Notes: generated from the letters alone by a model not told the origin. 64,000 nt of DNA from Psococerastis gibbosa (GCA_963971405.1 OZ020485.1:3038001-3102000), one strand, 5' to 3'; shown: positions 34,085 through 45,215, counted from the first letter of the stretch. Numbers and translations: made by a program.

Positions 34085-34330
34085 GTTTTGCTAATTGTTG
34101 ACTGGACCAGACCAGTTGGTAACTGGACTATGAAACGAAAGGAGAGGTTCGTGGCTCACCATAAAGGGGAAAATTTTCCCCCGGCCTTGGACCCACGCAA
34201 CCGCAATTGCCTTAACTTCACCGGTAAGAGAAAAAAAATGTTGCTGACCCCCACATAAAACAGTAGTCAAGAGAGGGGCTCCTGAAGGCTTAGACCTCGC
34301 TGGGTTGTCGTGCCACTTGATCTTCTCTCG
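34085..34330 (+). repeat. tRNA-derived SINE candidate, second copy
   Basis: The head has CCAGTTGGTAACTGGACTATG and, about 25 bases later, AGGTTCGTGGCTCACC (B-box-like). The 3' part has CAAGAGAGGGGCTCCTGAAG and TTAGACCTCGCTGGGT. Same layout as 2722-2965. Confidence 0.5.
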
Positions 34331-34514
34331 TCTCACCTGACAATTCCAGGTGGGACAGGAGAGATAACGGCATTTACATTTCACCGTCCATTTGGTTATA
34401 CCTGATCTGCTTGAACCAACTCCATGAGTCTGGGTAACGGCTGCTAAAGAAAAACTCAAAATTAATCTTAGCCATACTAACGCCTATGGTCGTTACACTA
34501 CGCATTGTTCTTTC

Positions 34515-34765
34515 CTGTTTCGCCAACAGCCTTACCATATTGATTCCATGAGAGCAGAACATGTTCCAAACTGCGGCAAACTTCGTAGTGTGCACAGCGT
34601 TGGCAGGGGAACATGGTGGGACATGATAACGCGCTGAGACTATACCTGTCTGTCTACATGCGTGTCGAGTCCTAGTCACCTCCGATTTAATTGTGTGACT
34701 TTACTGTGTTCCCCAAGTGGTTCGGAATCCACTATAAACAAGAGGTCCATTCTGTCAGTCAACTC
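34515..34765 (+). repeat. Repeat X, full copy
   Basis: About 80-85% similar to 16216-16440 from 'ATTGATTCCATGAGAGCAGA' to the B-box-like GTGGTTCGGAATCCAC. Not followed by a LINE tail here, which shows repeat X is a separate unit. Confidence 0.6.
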
Positions 34766-34949
34766 CCTTTCCCCCGAGGTGAAGGAGTCTGCCCTTAGGG
34801 TGCCTCAAGTTAACAAACGGACTCACTCCCCCCGCCAGGCTGAAAGAGTTTCTTAAAGCTGAAATGCTGAAAGCAGGCGTTGGAAGCAACAACAGCTCTT
34901 TCCTGTATAAACGGCTGAGTGGGAAAACTCGGTTTAAAGTTGAGGTTAC

Positions 34950-35186
34950 CTCCATAATGATTTTGGTGTAGTACGTGCATATGGTCCAGTCCCCTAGGAC
35001 GACTGGCTGAGGGGAGGTCCAGCCGCAGAACTGTGGTGCGCATCACGTCTCCGTGCACCACATCTTCTTGCTGGGGAAGTAAGTTTTCTGTGCGTTCAGA
35101 AGACACGGAGGAACTATTGGATCCAAGTAGGTGTGGATGGCTGCACCAGTGATGATATCAATGAATCCGGGAAGAAACAGGGCGCT
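34950..35186 (-). pseudogene. Locus B exon 5 with premature stop
   Basis: 237 bp as in gene A, with acceptor TTTCAG and donor GAG|GTAACC. The frame reads KKMWCTET then TGA, where gene A has Ser, immediately after the nucleophile Glu-Thr. Downstream the same frame stays open (GDWTICTYYTKIIME). One nonsense change therefore truncates the enzyme at its active site. Confidence 0.9.
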
Positions 35187-35480
35187 CTGAAACAACCATA
35201 CTGTTAATGCGACAGCCAGCGTCTTACATGTTAGATCATATACAAAGACAATGCGCGCAAGCATCATTAAACAGCCTACAGTGACTTATATGCCTAGCAA
35301 TCACGTACAGCTGGAGATTGGCTTGGAAACAAGACTACAAACCAAGCTCCGCAAAAACCTCGACTGGCCAAACTTTAAAAAAATCTTGGCCAGGTAGATT
35401 TCGGTTTTACTAATTAAAAGAATGAATCAGTTGCACTGGAAATGTCTTAAGATACTGTACATACGTCTAAGGCGGCCGCG

Positions 35481-35576
35481 GGTATTCCACTTGTCAGTTT
35501 TTCTTCATTTGTGCATTAAAAATTAACGAGATTTTTAATGCATAAATGGAGAAAAACTGACAAGACGTGGAATACC
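35481..35576. repeat. Hairpin with about 43-bp arms
   Basis: Arms 35481-35523 and 35531-35576 pair with a 3-base bulge and two mismatches around a 7-base loop. It stands at the edge of the larger inverted repeat 35574-37372. Confidence 0.85.
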
Positions 35577-37372
35577 TATAGTCCACGCAAAATGAGAAAA
35601 GTATGGATTTGGAATGTTTTGGTACTGTACGACCCTGTAACAATTTCGATTGCACCATTTTATTATGCCTTGCATCCAATGCATTTCCCCTATGCAGATA
35701 TATTGAAAACACTTAGGACTGTTTTGTTCGAATGTTGTATACAAAACTACTAAGCTTCTGTATTCCATATTAGATGTAAAAAGGGCATCAATGCGGATAC
35801 GTCGGAAACTCGATCGTAGGGTGTTATAAAGTAAAAAACATGTTCATCTTAGTTTTGGTATACAGTATGTGGCTGTTAAGTTAACTTTTGGAACTCATCC
35901 TCAGTGGCTGATACTGTTGCCGTCTCAGAACAGCCTCGGAAACTGGGGACACGATCTCTCCAAGATATGCGCAGCATTCATCTGTATTTCCACATTACAA
36001 TAAAAATATTTACATAGGCTAACTATCACTTGTTTTGTACCTATTTTCTGTTAGCCTCAATAGGTATTTGATAAGGAGAGACTAGTGGAGCGCACATCAG
36101 AATTAATTGAGCCCAAATGTGCCTACTTCTGGAGTAGGCTACCTATATGATAATATTGCATCCCAGTGCTAGTGAAGGCTGCAATACTGCAATACAGATT
36201 ATCATGAAGACATGACAGTGACAGCCTATCTTTTCAAAGAGTAGGTTGAGACACTAAAATTTATTGTTTTGGCTGATACAAGATCTGTTATGGTTATGGA
36301 TAACGCCCGTAGCCCCGTAGCATAGTAGAATGTTGCTGAAGGTACCATCAATTAAGGCCGTGCCCAGGTTTTGAGGTTTTGATTTCGGGGGGGGGGGGGG
36401 GTCCAAAAAAATGTTTTAACGCAATTTATTAATGAATTAATGGATACATTCTTCAAACCATACAGGTTTACATACAAAAATTTATTTCGGGGGGGGGGGG
36501 TCCGAACCCCATCGGACCACCCCCTGGGCACGGCCATGCCTTCAATGCGAAGACATTAATGGCCACCAACGGCCTGGATATACCACAGCCCAAGCCTACG
36601 AACCCCGTTCTTTTTGGTAAAGACTAATTTTTTAACATTACCTTTATTACCTATTAACCTATGCTGTGGCCGCATGCAATGCACAAAAAAGACCGGAGCT
36701 CTGGAGGAATAGTCCTTTGCTTTCGAGCGGTGAAAGTGCCTTCTAAGGTCGGGTTTGTAGAAATCATAGAAATAGGAAAACCATACTCCTAAGGTGGCTA
36801 TTCCACTTTTCAGTTTTTCTTCAATTTTGAAAATGTCATTGCCGGAAATGTCATAAATGTTGCATATATACAGTATATATTTTTACACCTCATTCCACTT
36901 GTCTTCAATAATTGACCATTTTTGTTTTCAAATACCCGTATTTTGAAAATGTTAACTTCGGGGCAGTTATTATGGGTATAGTATATAGAATATAGTAACC
37001 CAAAAAAATGACACAGACTGAATTATTACATCTATAAAAACGGTGGATTCATCAGAAGACGATGATGAGGAGGATTGGATGTTACATGCAGCTTGCAAAT
37101 GAAAATATGGTTGAATTTAATATTCTGGATACGATATCTACTTTTTTAACATTTAATTCAGAAGCTTAGAAGTTTTGACGCAAACAGTATCAGCCACTGA
37201 GGATGTCAGGCCGATTGAGTTCCAAAACCTGTGGCCATTTGGTGTTAGTCACGGCCATTTACTGTATACCAAAACTTAACTTATCAATTCGTTTATGACA
37301 CCCTACGATCGAGATCAAAACATTCCATGTCCATACTTTTCTCATTTTGCGTGGACTATACTAGCCTAAGTA
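35574..37372. repeat. Large inverted repeat, possible foldback element
   Basis: The left arm (about 35574-35935) recurs inverted at about 37140-37372. Shared landmarks are GTCCACGCAAAATGAGAAAA, CGATCGTAGGGTGT, TTTTGGTATACAGTA and CCTCAGTGGCTGATACTGTT. The enclosed 1.2 kb has no coding frame and holds a MITE. The arms are not identical, so the structure is old. Confidence 0.65.
36353..36538. mobile_element. MITE, family GGCCGTGCCCAGG
   Basis: Starts TAAGGCCGTGCCCAGG and ends CCTGGGCACGGCCATG. The 8-bp duplication is CCATCAAT at the left and CCTTCAAT at the right (7 of 8). Two G homopolymers flank an AT-rich centre containing a small palindrome (ATTAATGAATTAAT). Confidence 0.75.
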
Positions 37373-37529
37373 TCTAGTATATTTACTCAATTTACTGTAA
37401 CTTATTTTAATCGTAAACATTATCTACGCTTATAGATGGTCCAAATCGTATGCTAATAGATTTAGCAATAAAAAAAAAAAAATGAAATTCGAGAGACTAA
37501 AACTATTTTTTTTTTAAAATAAACTTCTA

Positions 37530-37694
37530 AAAGTTACAAAAACCATTGGGAAAACATGGGCGGTTATAAATTAAATAACTGAAAGCAATTCAAACGCTAA
37601 CAATAAAAACATAGATTTAAATGCTGATGAGTTAAATGATAATTTTACAAAGATTGGTGAAATCACATCTGAAAGCATTTTACCCAATCCCCTG
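37530..37694 (+). mobile_element. LINE ORF2 linker fragment, left of the BEL element
   Basis: Reads TWAVIN then NADELNDNFTKIGE, the linker between endonuclease and RT of a Jockey-type LINE. It stops at the left LTR of the BEL/Pao element and resumes at 43161, giving the insertion site within a LINE. Confidence 0.65.
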
Positions 37695-37847
37695 TGTACA
37701 AAATATTATGTAATAAACTTCTGAGTTTGAATTGCGCGCCATTCAGATAGCAGAAGATTATGAAGAATCGCGCATGCTCATTACAGTCCATTTTTCGAAG
37801 AGAGAAGGTAACGTCATGTGTCTCTCTTCAAACTTTTTCACATTTCA
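37695..37847 (+). repeat. 5' LTR of the BEL/Pao element
   Basis: 153 bp, TGTACAAAAT...CACATTTCA. Very short for an LTR but typical termini. Just downstream, TGGTCCAATCGAGCC (37848) is the expected position of the tRNA primer-binding site. Confidence 0.92.
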
Positions 37848-37886
37848 TGGTCCAATCGAGCCAAATATTAATTACAATTAATTACA

Positions 37887-40800
37887 ATGGCAGATACGGA
37901 TGTATTTCAAGCATTGGTTGCCCAGAAAGACTCACATTTTGATGAGCTAACGGACATATGCGACGACACGAAAAGTTCAAGTTTCAACAAATTCAAAGCG
38001 CAAAGTGCTTTAAGAAGACTGGACCAAATTGAAGCTAGCTTCAGAAGGCTGCAAAAGGAAATATTTCAGTTCAATGTACATGGGGATAAGAAATATCTGG
38101 TAAGCATTACGGACTTCAAGACTTTCCAAGCCATAATTGACAAGATTGGTCAAAAATGTTACAAGACACTCGACAGCGGTAAGTCAAACTTGCAAATTCA
38201 GGCACCAACAAACATACAGAAGGTGAATATAGGAATTTTCGATGGGAAAGTAGAGCAATTCAACGAATTTATTGAACTATACAACGAGATAATACACAAG
38301 TCAAGTCACAAGTCAGACATCGAGAAATTCACATACTTAAAATCGTTGGTTAGAAAAGAGCCGCTGGCACTAATCTCTGAGTACGAAATCAGCAGTGCTA
38401 ATTACAAGTTAGCATACCAAGCGCTATGTGACCGATACGCTAATAGCCGTAGGCTTGGCAATTACTATGTCAATCTCATCAATAAACAGGCAGCAGCTGT
38501 CAACAAAGATGTAGTAAAGTTTTTGGAGCTAGTTCGCGCAGGAGCTGCAGGGCTTAGTAATTTAAAGGCTAATGACCTTGGAGACTATTTAATGTTCGAA
38601 ATGATTTATCATAATTGCCACCCAGCATGGCGAAAATCTTTCGAAATGGAGTTCAACGGCTCTAGCTTGCCTACTTTAAAGGAGTTAATACTACATTTGC
38701 AGAGGCTTGCGCGAATAGAAGAGATTAAGACAGACATTCCGACCACTCCAACTCCTAATAAGGAGAAAGAGGTAAAACCGAAGCATACTTTCGTAACAAA
38801 GGCTTCTTGTAAAAACAGTTGTGTTTACTGCCACCAACGGCATTCAATTTACGCTTGTTCTGCATTCAGAGATTTATCCTCACAAGATAAGTTAAAAGCG
38901 ATTCGAGCTGCGAAAGCTTGTATTAATTGTTTACAATGTCATGCAAATTCTGATTCCGGACAGAATTGCGGGTCTAGTTACAGATGTAGACAATGTTCGG
39001 GTTTCCATCATACTTGGATCCATGACGCAGTCTCCAAGAGTTCTGCTACAGAGGATGGTGCGAAGGTGATGGCTTGCTCCGACGCAAAGACTAGCAAGTA
39101 TGTGCTTCTCGGGACGGTGACCGCCCAGCTGCGAGACATTTTCGGGAAGTATCACGTTGCCAGAGGTATTCTCGATCCCGCATCAGAATGCAATCTGATT
39201 AGCCTTGAGCTTTGCCAAAAGCTTGGTCTGAAACGTAGGCCAGATCTTCACGGTCCGACTGGCGTCGGTGATGTAAGTACAGTCACGCTAGGTCAAACCG
39301 ATGTCACGCTACGATCTACAGTAGATTACGACGTGAAATATAGATGTACAGCTTCCATACTCCAGAAAGTGTGCAGCGAGCTGCCTTCTATACAGATTTC
39401 AGCGGAAGTAGCCGAAAAGTTTAGAGGAATCCAATTGGCTGATTCTACTTTCTACAAGAAAGGGCCGATTGATTTTTTACTCGGAGTGCAAGCATACTCT
39501 GAGCTGCTCGACTTCACACAGCCTAACCATATGCAAGGCACTCCCATGGCGTGCAAAACCAAGTTAGGCTGGATTATTTTGGGAACAGTCCCAGCGAGTG
39601 TTGCCATGCAATCCTCTCGTACTCAGGTTTCGCTGCTGGTTCAAAACCCAGCAGTCGAAGACGCCTTATCTAGGTTCTTCGAATTAGAGGAAATCTATGA
39701 GCATCCTAGTCCTCTTAGTCCCGAGGAACAACTGTGTCTACATACTTTTCAAAGTAGAAAGTCTAGAGACGCGGTAACTGGACGTTACACTGTGCCAATG
39801 CTTCTTAAGCCAGGCCATGACAAAGCTTCTTTGTTCAATCGTACGTCAACTATTCACAACTATTACAATCTGGAAAAGAGATTAGTACGTAACCCTACGC
39901 TACATACGGCCTATCATGCATTCATGAATGAGTATTGTTCGCTTGAACATTTGAGGCCGATGAATAGTGATGAGCATCCTGCTGATTACTTGTTACTACA
40001 ACTCTGCGTCCAGAAAGACACCTCGTCAACAACGAAAGTGAGGGTGGTTTTCAATGCGTCTCACAAAGGTACCACTAATTTATGTCTCAACGATATTATT
40101 ATGGCCGGACCAAAGATGCAGCCTCCACTCACCGCAATTCTGCTGAACTTTCGAGTGCCAGAAGTGGCGCTAATAGCCGATTGCAAAATGCTGTACAGAC
40201 AGATACTGTATGAAAAGGATGAATGCCAGCACGTTCATACGTTATACAGAAAACGTCCCGACGAGCCACTCCAAGAGATGGTACACATGAGGGTCGCGTA
40301 TGGAATCAAGAGCAGTAGTTTTCTGGCTCAGGCATGCCTGGTGGATCTCGCCGACACAGACGGTAAGGATTTCCCGCTGGCAGCCGCGGCGCTGAAAGAG
40401 CAAACTCTCATGGATGACGTAATCAGTGGAGCTACAAGCATCGCTCAGGCTAAAGAGCTGCGAAGTCAGCTCATCAATCTGCTTGCCAGAGGGAGCTTTG
40501 AGCTCCGGAAGTGGGCGTCGAGCCATGCAGAGGTAATAGCGGACGTGTCAGCAGCTGACCGTGAGAAACCGCTATGCTTTGACTCAGGAGATCCGGTATT
40601 CAAGATTCTCGGACTCCTATGGGTACCACAACCCGATTCATTTTGTTTCAAAGTTCAAAACTTTGTCGAAAAGGCTACTAAACGTACGATTCTAGGTTAT
40701 CTAGCCCGAATATTTGATCCTTTGGGGTTTCTCGGACCTTGTGTGTTTTACGCCAAGCGCATTATTCAGCAGCTCTGGGTTCAAAACCTGGACTGGGACG

Positions 40801-40916
40801 AGGAACTAGGACCAGATATGCAGCAGAAGTGGAACGCATTTCTCGACTCAATTCAGTGCCTGGCGCAGATCATGATTCCAGATGCTTGCACGTCAGTGAT
40901 GCAAATTTATCTATAG
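37887..40916 (+). CDS. BEL/Pao polyprotein, gag-protease-RT part
   Basis: 1009-codon open frame. Residues about 1-290 form the gag-like region (IGIFDGKVEQFNEFIELYNE belongs to the DUF1759-type segment of BEL/Pao proteins). Cys/His knuckles follow at about 310-380 (CVYCHQRHSIYAC, CRQCSGFHH). An aspartic protease-like segment (ARGILDPASECNLISLELC, DUF1758-like) and a Pao-type RT follow: KVRVVFNASHKG, ADCKMLYRQI and TLMDDVISG, where the usual YVDD reads LMDD. It ends at a frameshift near 40890, before RNase H. The ATG at 37887 is the first in frame after the LTR. Confidence 0.88.
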   Translation: MADTDVFQALVAQKDSHFDELTDICDDTKSSSFNKFKAQSALRRLDQIEASFRRLQKEIFQFNVHGDKKYLVSITDFKTFQAIIDKIGQKCYKTLDSGKSNLQIQAPTNIQKVNIGIFDGKVEQFNEFIELYNEIIHKSSHKSDIEKFTYLKSLVRKEPLALISEYEISSANYKLAYQALCDRYANSRRLGNYYVNLINKQAAAVNKDVVKFLELVRAGAAGLSNLKANDLGDYLMFEMIYHNCHPAWRKSFEMEFNGSSLPTLKELILHLQRLARIEEIKTDIPTTPTPNKEKEVKPKHTFVTKASCKNSCVYCHQRHSIYACSAFRDLSSQDKLKAIRAAKACINCLQCHANSDSGQNCGSSYRCRQCSGFHHTWIHDAVSKSSATEDGAKVMACSDAKTSKYVLLGTVTAQLRDIFGKYHVARGILDPASECNLISLELCQKLGLKRRPDLHGPTGVGDVSTVTLGQTDVTLRSTVDYDVKYRCTASILQKVCSELPSIQISAEVAEKFRGIQLADSTFYKKGPIDFLLGVQAYSELLDFTQPNHMQGTPMACKTKLGWIILGTVPASVAMQSSRTQVSLLVQNPAVEDALSRFFELEEIYEHPSPLSPEEQLCLHTFQSRKSRDAVTGRYTVPMLLKPGHDKASLFNRTSTIHNYYNLEKRLVRNPTLHTAYHAFMNEYCSLEHLRPMNSDEHPADYLLLQLCVQKDTSSTTKVRVVFNASHKGTTNLCLNDIIMAGPKMQPPLTAILLNFRVPEVALIADCKMLYRQILYEKDECQHVHTLYRKRPDEPLQEMVHMRVAYGIKSSSFLAQACLVDLADTDGKDFPLAAAALKEQTLMDDVISGATSIAQAKELRSQLINLLARGSFELRKWASSHAEVIADVSAADREKPLCFDSGDPVFKILGLLWVPQPDSFCFKVQNFVEKATKRTILGYLARIFDPLGFLGPCVFYAKRIIQQLWVQNLDWDEELGPDMQQKWNAFLDSIQCLAQIMIPDACTSVMQIYL

Positions 40917-42931
40917 CGGGTTATTGTGATGGATCTAGTTACGGCTATGCTGCATGTATTTATGCTATAGTAGCTCGGGGTAACCAAACAACGAGTCATC
41001 TTTTGATGTCAAAATCAAGGTTAGCACCATTGAAGAACGTTCAGAGTATACCACGTATAGAATTGCTGGGACTGCATTTGCCGTGTCAGCTACTGGACCA
41101 TGTTCTTCAAGCCATGCCGGCGTTCTCCAATAACCCTCCAGTGCTGTTTACAGACAGTCAAGTTGTCTTGGCCTGGATAAAAACTGTACCAAGTGCGCTA
41201 AACGTTTTCGTTGCTAATCGATGTGTATACATACAGAACATTTCTAGAAAATATTCTGCTGAGTATAGACATGTGTGTTCGGAACTGAATGCTGCTGATC
41301 CATGTTCCAGAGGGCTTGTTCCACAACAGCTCATTCACCATCCCCTATGGTGGGCGGGACCACCGTACCTTTGTCACCCGAAGAGTTCGTGGCCTGCAAT
41401 ACCCATGGCGAATATAGTGGAAATACCAGAACTGAAAAAAGTAACTCTCGCGGTTCAGTCCACCGAAGAAGAGAGTTCAATCGTCAACTGTATGGAAAAG
41501 TTCTCATCCTTTCCGCGCTTGCTTCGCGTTTTTGCGTATGTATTACGTTTTGGGACGAGTCGTAAGAAAGGACATAAATATGGCCCGCTAACATGCAGCG
41601 AGTTAGAAAATTCATTAAAACATTGTGTTAAGGTGTTCCAAAAAGCCGACAAGCTTAATGTCAAAGCCAAGCGCTTGTTAAAGCTTTCACCCTTTGAAGA
41701 TGAAGGACTTATACGAGTAGGTGGGCGCTTACGCCACGCGAAGGTTCCCCGAGCCGTGAAGCATCCTTTAGTGCTTACTAAGCAGTGTCATTTATCAAGA
41801 TTAATTTGTGATTACTATCACCGTTTATTGCTTCATGCTGGACCTCGCACTACTCAGAGCTTCATACAGAGGAAATTTTGGATTCTGAGTGCTCATTCTC
41901 TAATTAGGCAGCGCATTTATCGCTGTATTAATTGCCATAGGTTTGATTCTCGGCCAATCAATCCGTTCATGGCAGATCTGCCCCCAGATAGGGTGTCAGA
42001 ATCGCATCCGTTTCAAGCAGTTTCAACTGATTTCGCTGGATGGTTCGATACTCGATGCAATACGCTCCGGAGAAGTGTCAAGATGAAAAGCTACATGTGC
42101 ATTTTCGTGTGCTTAAGTTCCAAGGCTGTTCACATTGAAGCCGTTAGTGAACTAACAACGCCTGCGTTTCTAGCTGCGTTTCAGAGATTCGTATCTCGAA
42201 GAGGGTTGCCTACGGACGTGTATTCCGATCACGGGAAAAATTACGTGGGTGCTGATCGATATTTACGAGAGTGTTCGGATTTTTTGCGGCAAAACCAACA
42301 GGAAATACACACGGCTGTAGGAGCATTGTCCATTCAATGGCATTTTACTCCGGCGCCTTTGGCTCCACATTTTAATGGGTTGGCGGAATCCGGAGTCAAA
42401 TCTGCAAAGAGGCTTATCTATCGGCAGCTACTTAATCAAATCTTGACGTTCGAAGCTTTTACTACGTTTCTCACACGTGTAGAAGCAGTGTTGAACAGTC
42501 GTCCGTTAGCTTTTAATGCCGCATCCCCCATAGACAATGTTGATGTGCTGACAGCGGGACACTTGCTCATTGGGAGGCCGCTGATCGCCCCGCCTGAAGC
42601 CGAAGGAGTGGCTACATCATCTATTAGTCAACAGTGGGAGAGGGTTCAATTGCTGACGAAGACATTTTGGCGTCGTTGGGCATCAGAATATTTAAACACT
42701 CAAATCCAGCGAGGCCGTTGGACTCAACTCACATCAGCGCCGAAGATCGGACAGTTAGTGTATATCACAGATCTTTCTACTTCTTGTTTGTCCTATCCAA
42801 TAGGACGAGTGATCGAACTGATAAGTGGTCGCGACAGTGTCGTGCGCGTTTGCGTCATTAAGACATCGGGTGGACTATATACTCGGGCAGTGCATAGGTT
42901 GGTTGCTCTGCCTACAGAGCTAGACGCGTAG
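40890..42931 (+). CDS. BEL/Pao polyprotein, RNase H-integrase part
   Basis: Continuation of the polyprotein in the next frame. RNase H: IAGYCDGSSYGYAACIY, RIELLGL and LFTDSQVVLAW. Integrase: an HHCC-like zinc motif (HHRLLLHAG, CINCHRF) and the DDE core with Asp in STDFAGWF, Asp in VYSDHGKN and Glu in NGLAESGVK. The end is the DUF5641-type segment (WERVQLLTKTFWRRWASEYL). Stop at 42931. The frame is open from 40739, but homology to RNase H begins near 40890, so the true product arises as a fusion with the upstream frame that one indel has broken. Confidence 0.87.
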
Positions 42932-42987
42932 AGACTATACCGCGTCAACAGACATTTATTTATTGGGTTATTTTCCCGCCTCTACGT

Positions 42988-43006
42988 GCAGGAAAATGGT
43001 GGGCGG
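42988..43006 (+). promoter_or_regulatory. Polypurine tract of the BEL/Pao element
   Basis: GCAGGAAAATGGTGGGCGG immediately before the 3' LTR, the expected plus-strand primer position. Confidence 0.7.
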
Positions 43007-43160
43007 TGTACAAAATATTATGTAATAAACTTCTGAGTTTGAATTGCGCGCCATTCAGATAGCAGAAGATTATGAAGAATCGCGCATGCTCATTACAGTC
43101 CATTTTTCGAAGAGAGAAGGTAACGTCATGTGTCTCCCTTTCAAACTTTTTCACATTTCA
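43007..43160 (+). repeat. 3' LTR of the BEL/Pao element
   Basis: 154 bp, nearly identical to the 5' LTR (difference in a CT-rich run near its end). Followed by the second CCCTG of the target-site duplication. Confidence 0.92.
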
Positions 43161-43610
43161 CCCTGTCAACGAAGCACTCCGTTTTCCATGTACCTCGGTG
43201 AATGCACTGTTTGTGAAGTTGAAAAGGCACTAAATGATTTAAATAATCACGCTGCAGCTGGGATATACCACGTTATGCCAATGACCTTAAAAATTACAAA
43301 AGACTATATAATAAAACCTCTTTTGCACATCATTAATATCATGATTAAAACGTCAAACTTTTCGAATGCTTTGAAAGTGGCAGTCATCACTCCAATACAT
43401 CAGGGTGGTGACAAAGATAACATGAACAATTATCGACCAATTTCAGTATTATCAGTTTTCAGTAAAGTTTTTGAAACCATTATGGTCGACAAATCAAATA
43501 ACTATTTGGAAAAATTTGGTCTCATATCCAAAAACCAGTATGGATTTCGCAAAAATTTGGGAGTTAATGAAGCGCTGTACAGTTCAACAAATGAATTATA
43601 CGATACCTAC
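43161..43610 (+). mobile_element. LINE reverse-transcriptase N-terminal fragment, right of the BEL element
   Basis: Reads CTVCEVEKALNDLNNHAAAG, VAVITPIHQGGDKDNMNNYR and PISVLSVFSKVFETIM, then NQYGFRKNL, the fingers of a Jockey-type RT. It ends abruptly near 43610. With 37530-37694 it forms one LINE copy split by the BEL/Pao element. Confidence 0.8.
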
Positions 43611-43860
43611 ATGATCTACGACTTTACTTTCTGCTGCCACAGACCAGTGTGCCTTATCTTCTACAAGTTATCTGTCATCAGTCCGCAGCTTGTAGCAATG
43701 CAGAATTTTCAGAGATTGTACATCTTGGCTATTTGGGTGAACTTATTCTCTCAGAGCTATTTGGTCTTTAAACACGATGTTTTCTTATTTTAGACTATCA
43801 AGATTTAAATGCTCATTGCTGTCTACTCGCCTGCGTTAAGCTCTATACCTGTGCGCATAC

Positions 43861-44115
43861 CGTTTCTGTCGCTGCACTGCTTCGTGAGATTATTGGATTA
43901 TTGGTCTGTGTGTTGAGTCTGTCGCCATCCTTGCTAGTGGTGTTGTCTGTGAACTGTTGGGGTCGTGTAGGGGGTGGTGTGGGGTAGGTGTCGCAGTACG
44001 TACTGTTACACACACAGACCACACTGCCTTGCCCGTAGTCCCTCCGCATGCACCCCTGGCTATGGCAATTGCCAAAAATTGCTGCCAGCACGACGCAGGG
44101 TTTGAAAAAATGCAT
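43861..44115 (-). pseudogene. Locus B second exon 1 with 8-bp duplication frameshift
   Basis: Signal peptide and Cys-rich start are intact (CVVLAAIFGNCHSQGC, SVVCVCNSTYCDTY). Near the 3' end an 8-bp unit (AATAATCC-like) is tandemly repeated, making the exon 255 bp rather than 247 and shifting the frame before the donor ACG|GTATGC. Acceptor TAACAG lies 2 nt before the ATG. Confidence 0.87.
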
Positions 44116-45156
44116 ATCTGTTAAAACAGTTCAACATTGTACAGAGTATATTGCAAAAGAGCCTCCAATAAAAGTTGTGGGGTAGCTTAATTGATTGATT
44201 ATTTGAACTGGGACGTTGCATTTTTTTAAATTAATTAAAAATGCAGCCGCTGTTTGAGCTTTTGATAGCAGCCGACATACATTCATTTGGTACAGCTTTG
44301 AGAACTAATTCTTTTTCTTTCTTTTTCGCAATCTATGGATTAATTTGCAGCACATCTTTACATCGTCTACTCCATTCAACTCTGTCTTAAATTCGATGTA
44401 GGTTCTGTATCTCACGTCTTGCTTGAGGTCTTCTATACGCCTTCCTCGGTTGGTGCCCCCAACGGTGATCATTCATATCTGATTGGGTGCCCCATTCACT
44501 AATTGGAATGTTCTAAAACCAGTTCTAAAATCCTATCATTCTCGTCATGGTGATATGTACAGTGGTTTTTTTAATTTGATTTCCCCTCTATTTTACCGTC
44601 AACAGTTTGAGTCTTCCATTGTAACCGGCAAATTCATGTAATAGATGAGTAGAGCTTATATGAAAACTAATTGTGATATGTAAATAATCTTCAAAGTTGT
44701 TCTTCCGGGTATGGTCATACGTTCCCCTCTATTCTATTGTCAACTGTTTGCCTACTTCAGATTTGGTTGAAGACACAAATAAGGTGAGAGGCGTGCAGAC
44801 CAAGTACCAGTAGTGGATAGGCTGATAGGGGTTTAATACTAATATACCTGTTAAATCAGTGAATGAAAATGCTGCTGCCATGCACTGCCTTAATGTCACG
44901 TCCTGCCGTGATTTTATCTCGCACGTATACTTTGCTATGTGCCTTAACATGGCAGATTGTATTAATGGAAGTTGTTGCAATGGGGCCTAATTCTATTTTC
45001 CTTGTAGTATCTACTGTATGTACATTATACATCTCAAAATATGTCACACTGCCTCTCAGAATCAGGGAGATCGAAATGATCATAGCAATGCTATTGCTCT
45101 TTCGCTAGCAAATTCCACAAAAATAATATGGTTAATAATATTTAATATAATTACAA
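44116..45156. other. 5' flank of the second exon 1 of locus B
   Basis: Paralogous over about 1 kb with 46414-47100 (shared AGAGTA, ATTGCAAAAGAG, AAAATGCAGCCGCT, GTGTGCCTTAAC-like, CCACAAAAATAATATG). Contains the shared upstream module near 44895. A stretch at 44300-44470 reads weakly as a LINE tail on the minus strand (RGRRIEDLKQDVRYRTYIEF). No intact gene. Confidence 0.5.
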
Positions 45157-45215
45157 AGGCTTTCACGGCCGGAGTTAGGTGATGAATCGGGATGATAGGC
45201 CGCGGTCGTTCTGAA
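45157..45215. repeat. Fragment of the CACGGCCGGAG foldback repeat
   Basis: GGCTTTCACGGCCGGAGTTA and GATGATAGGCCGCGGTCGTT match the heads of the copies at 14343-14550 and 52603-52827. Confidence 0.55.

Larger units (their letters stand above)
37695..43160 (+). mobile_element. BEL/Pao LTR retrotransposon, nearly intact
   Basis: Two LTRs (37695-37847 and 43007-43160) differing by one or two bases, each starting TG and ending CA. A 5-bp target-site duplication CCCTG flanks the element. The internal region encodes gag, protease, RT, RNase H and integrase in that order with one frameshift. Near-identical LTRs and a single lesion point to recent insertion. It lies inside a LINE fragment within locus B. 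Confidence 0.93.

Noticed and set aside
44300-44475. Possible conserved peptide on the minus strand (RGRRIEDLKQDVRY)
   Set aside because: Looks like the end of a LINE product but is too short and isolated to assign.
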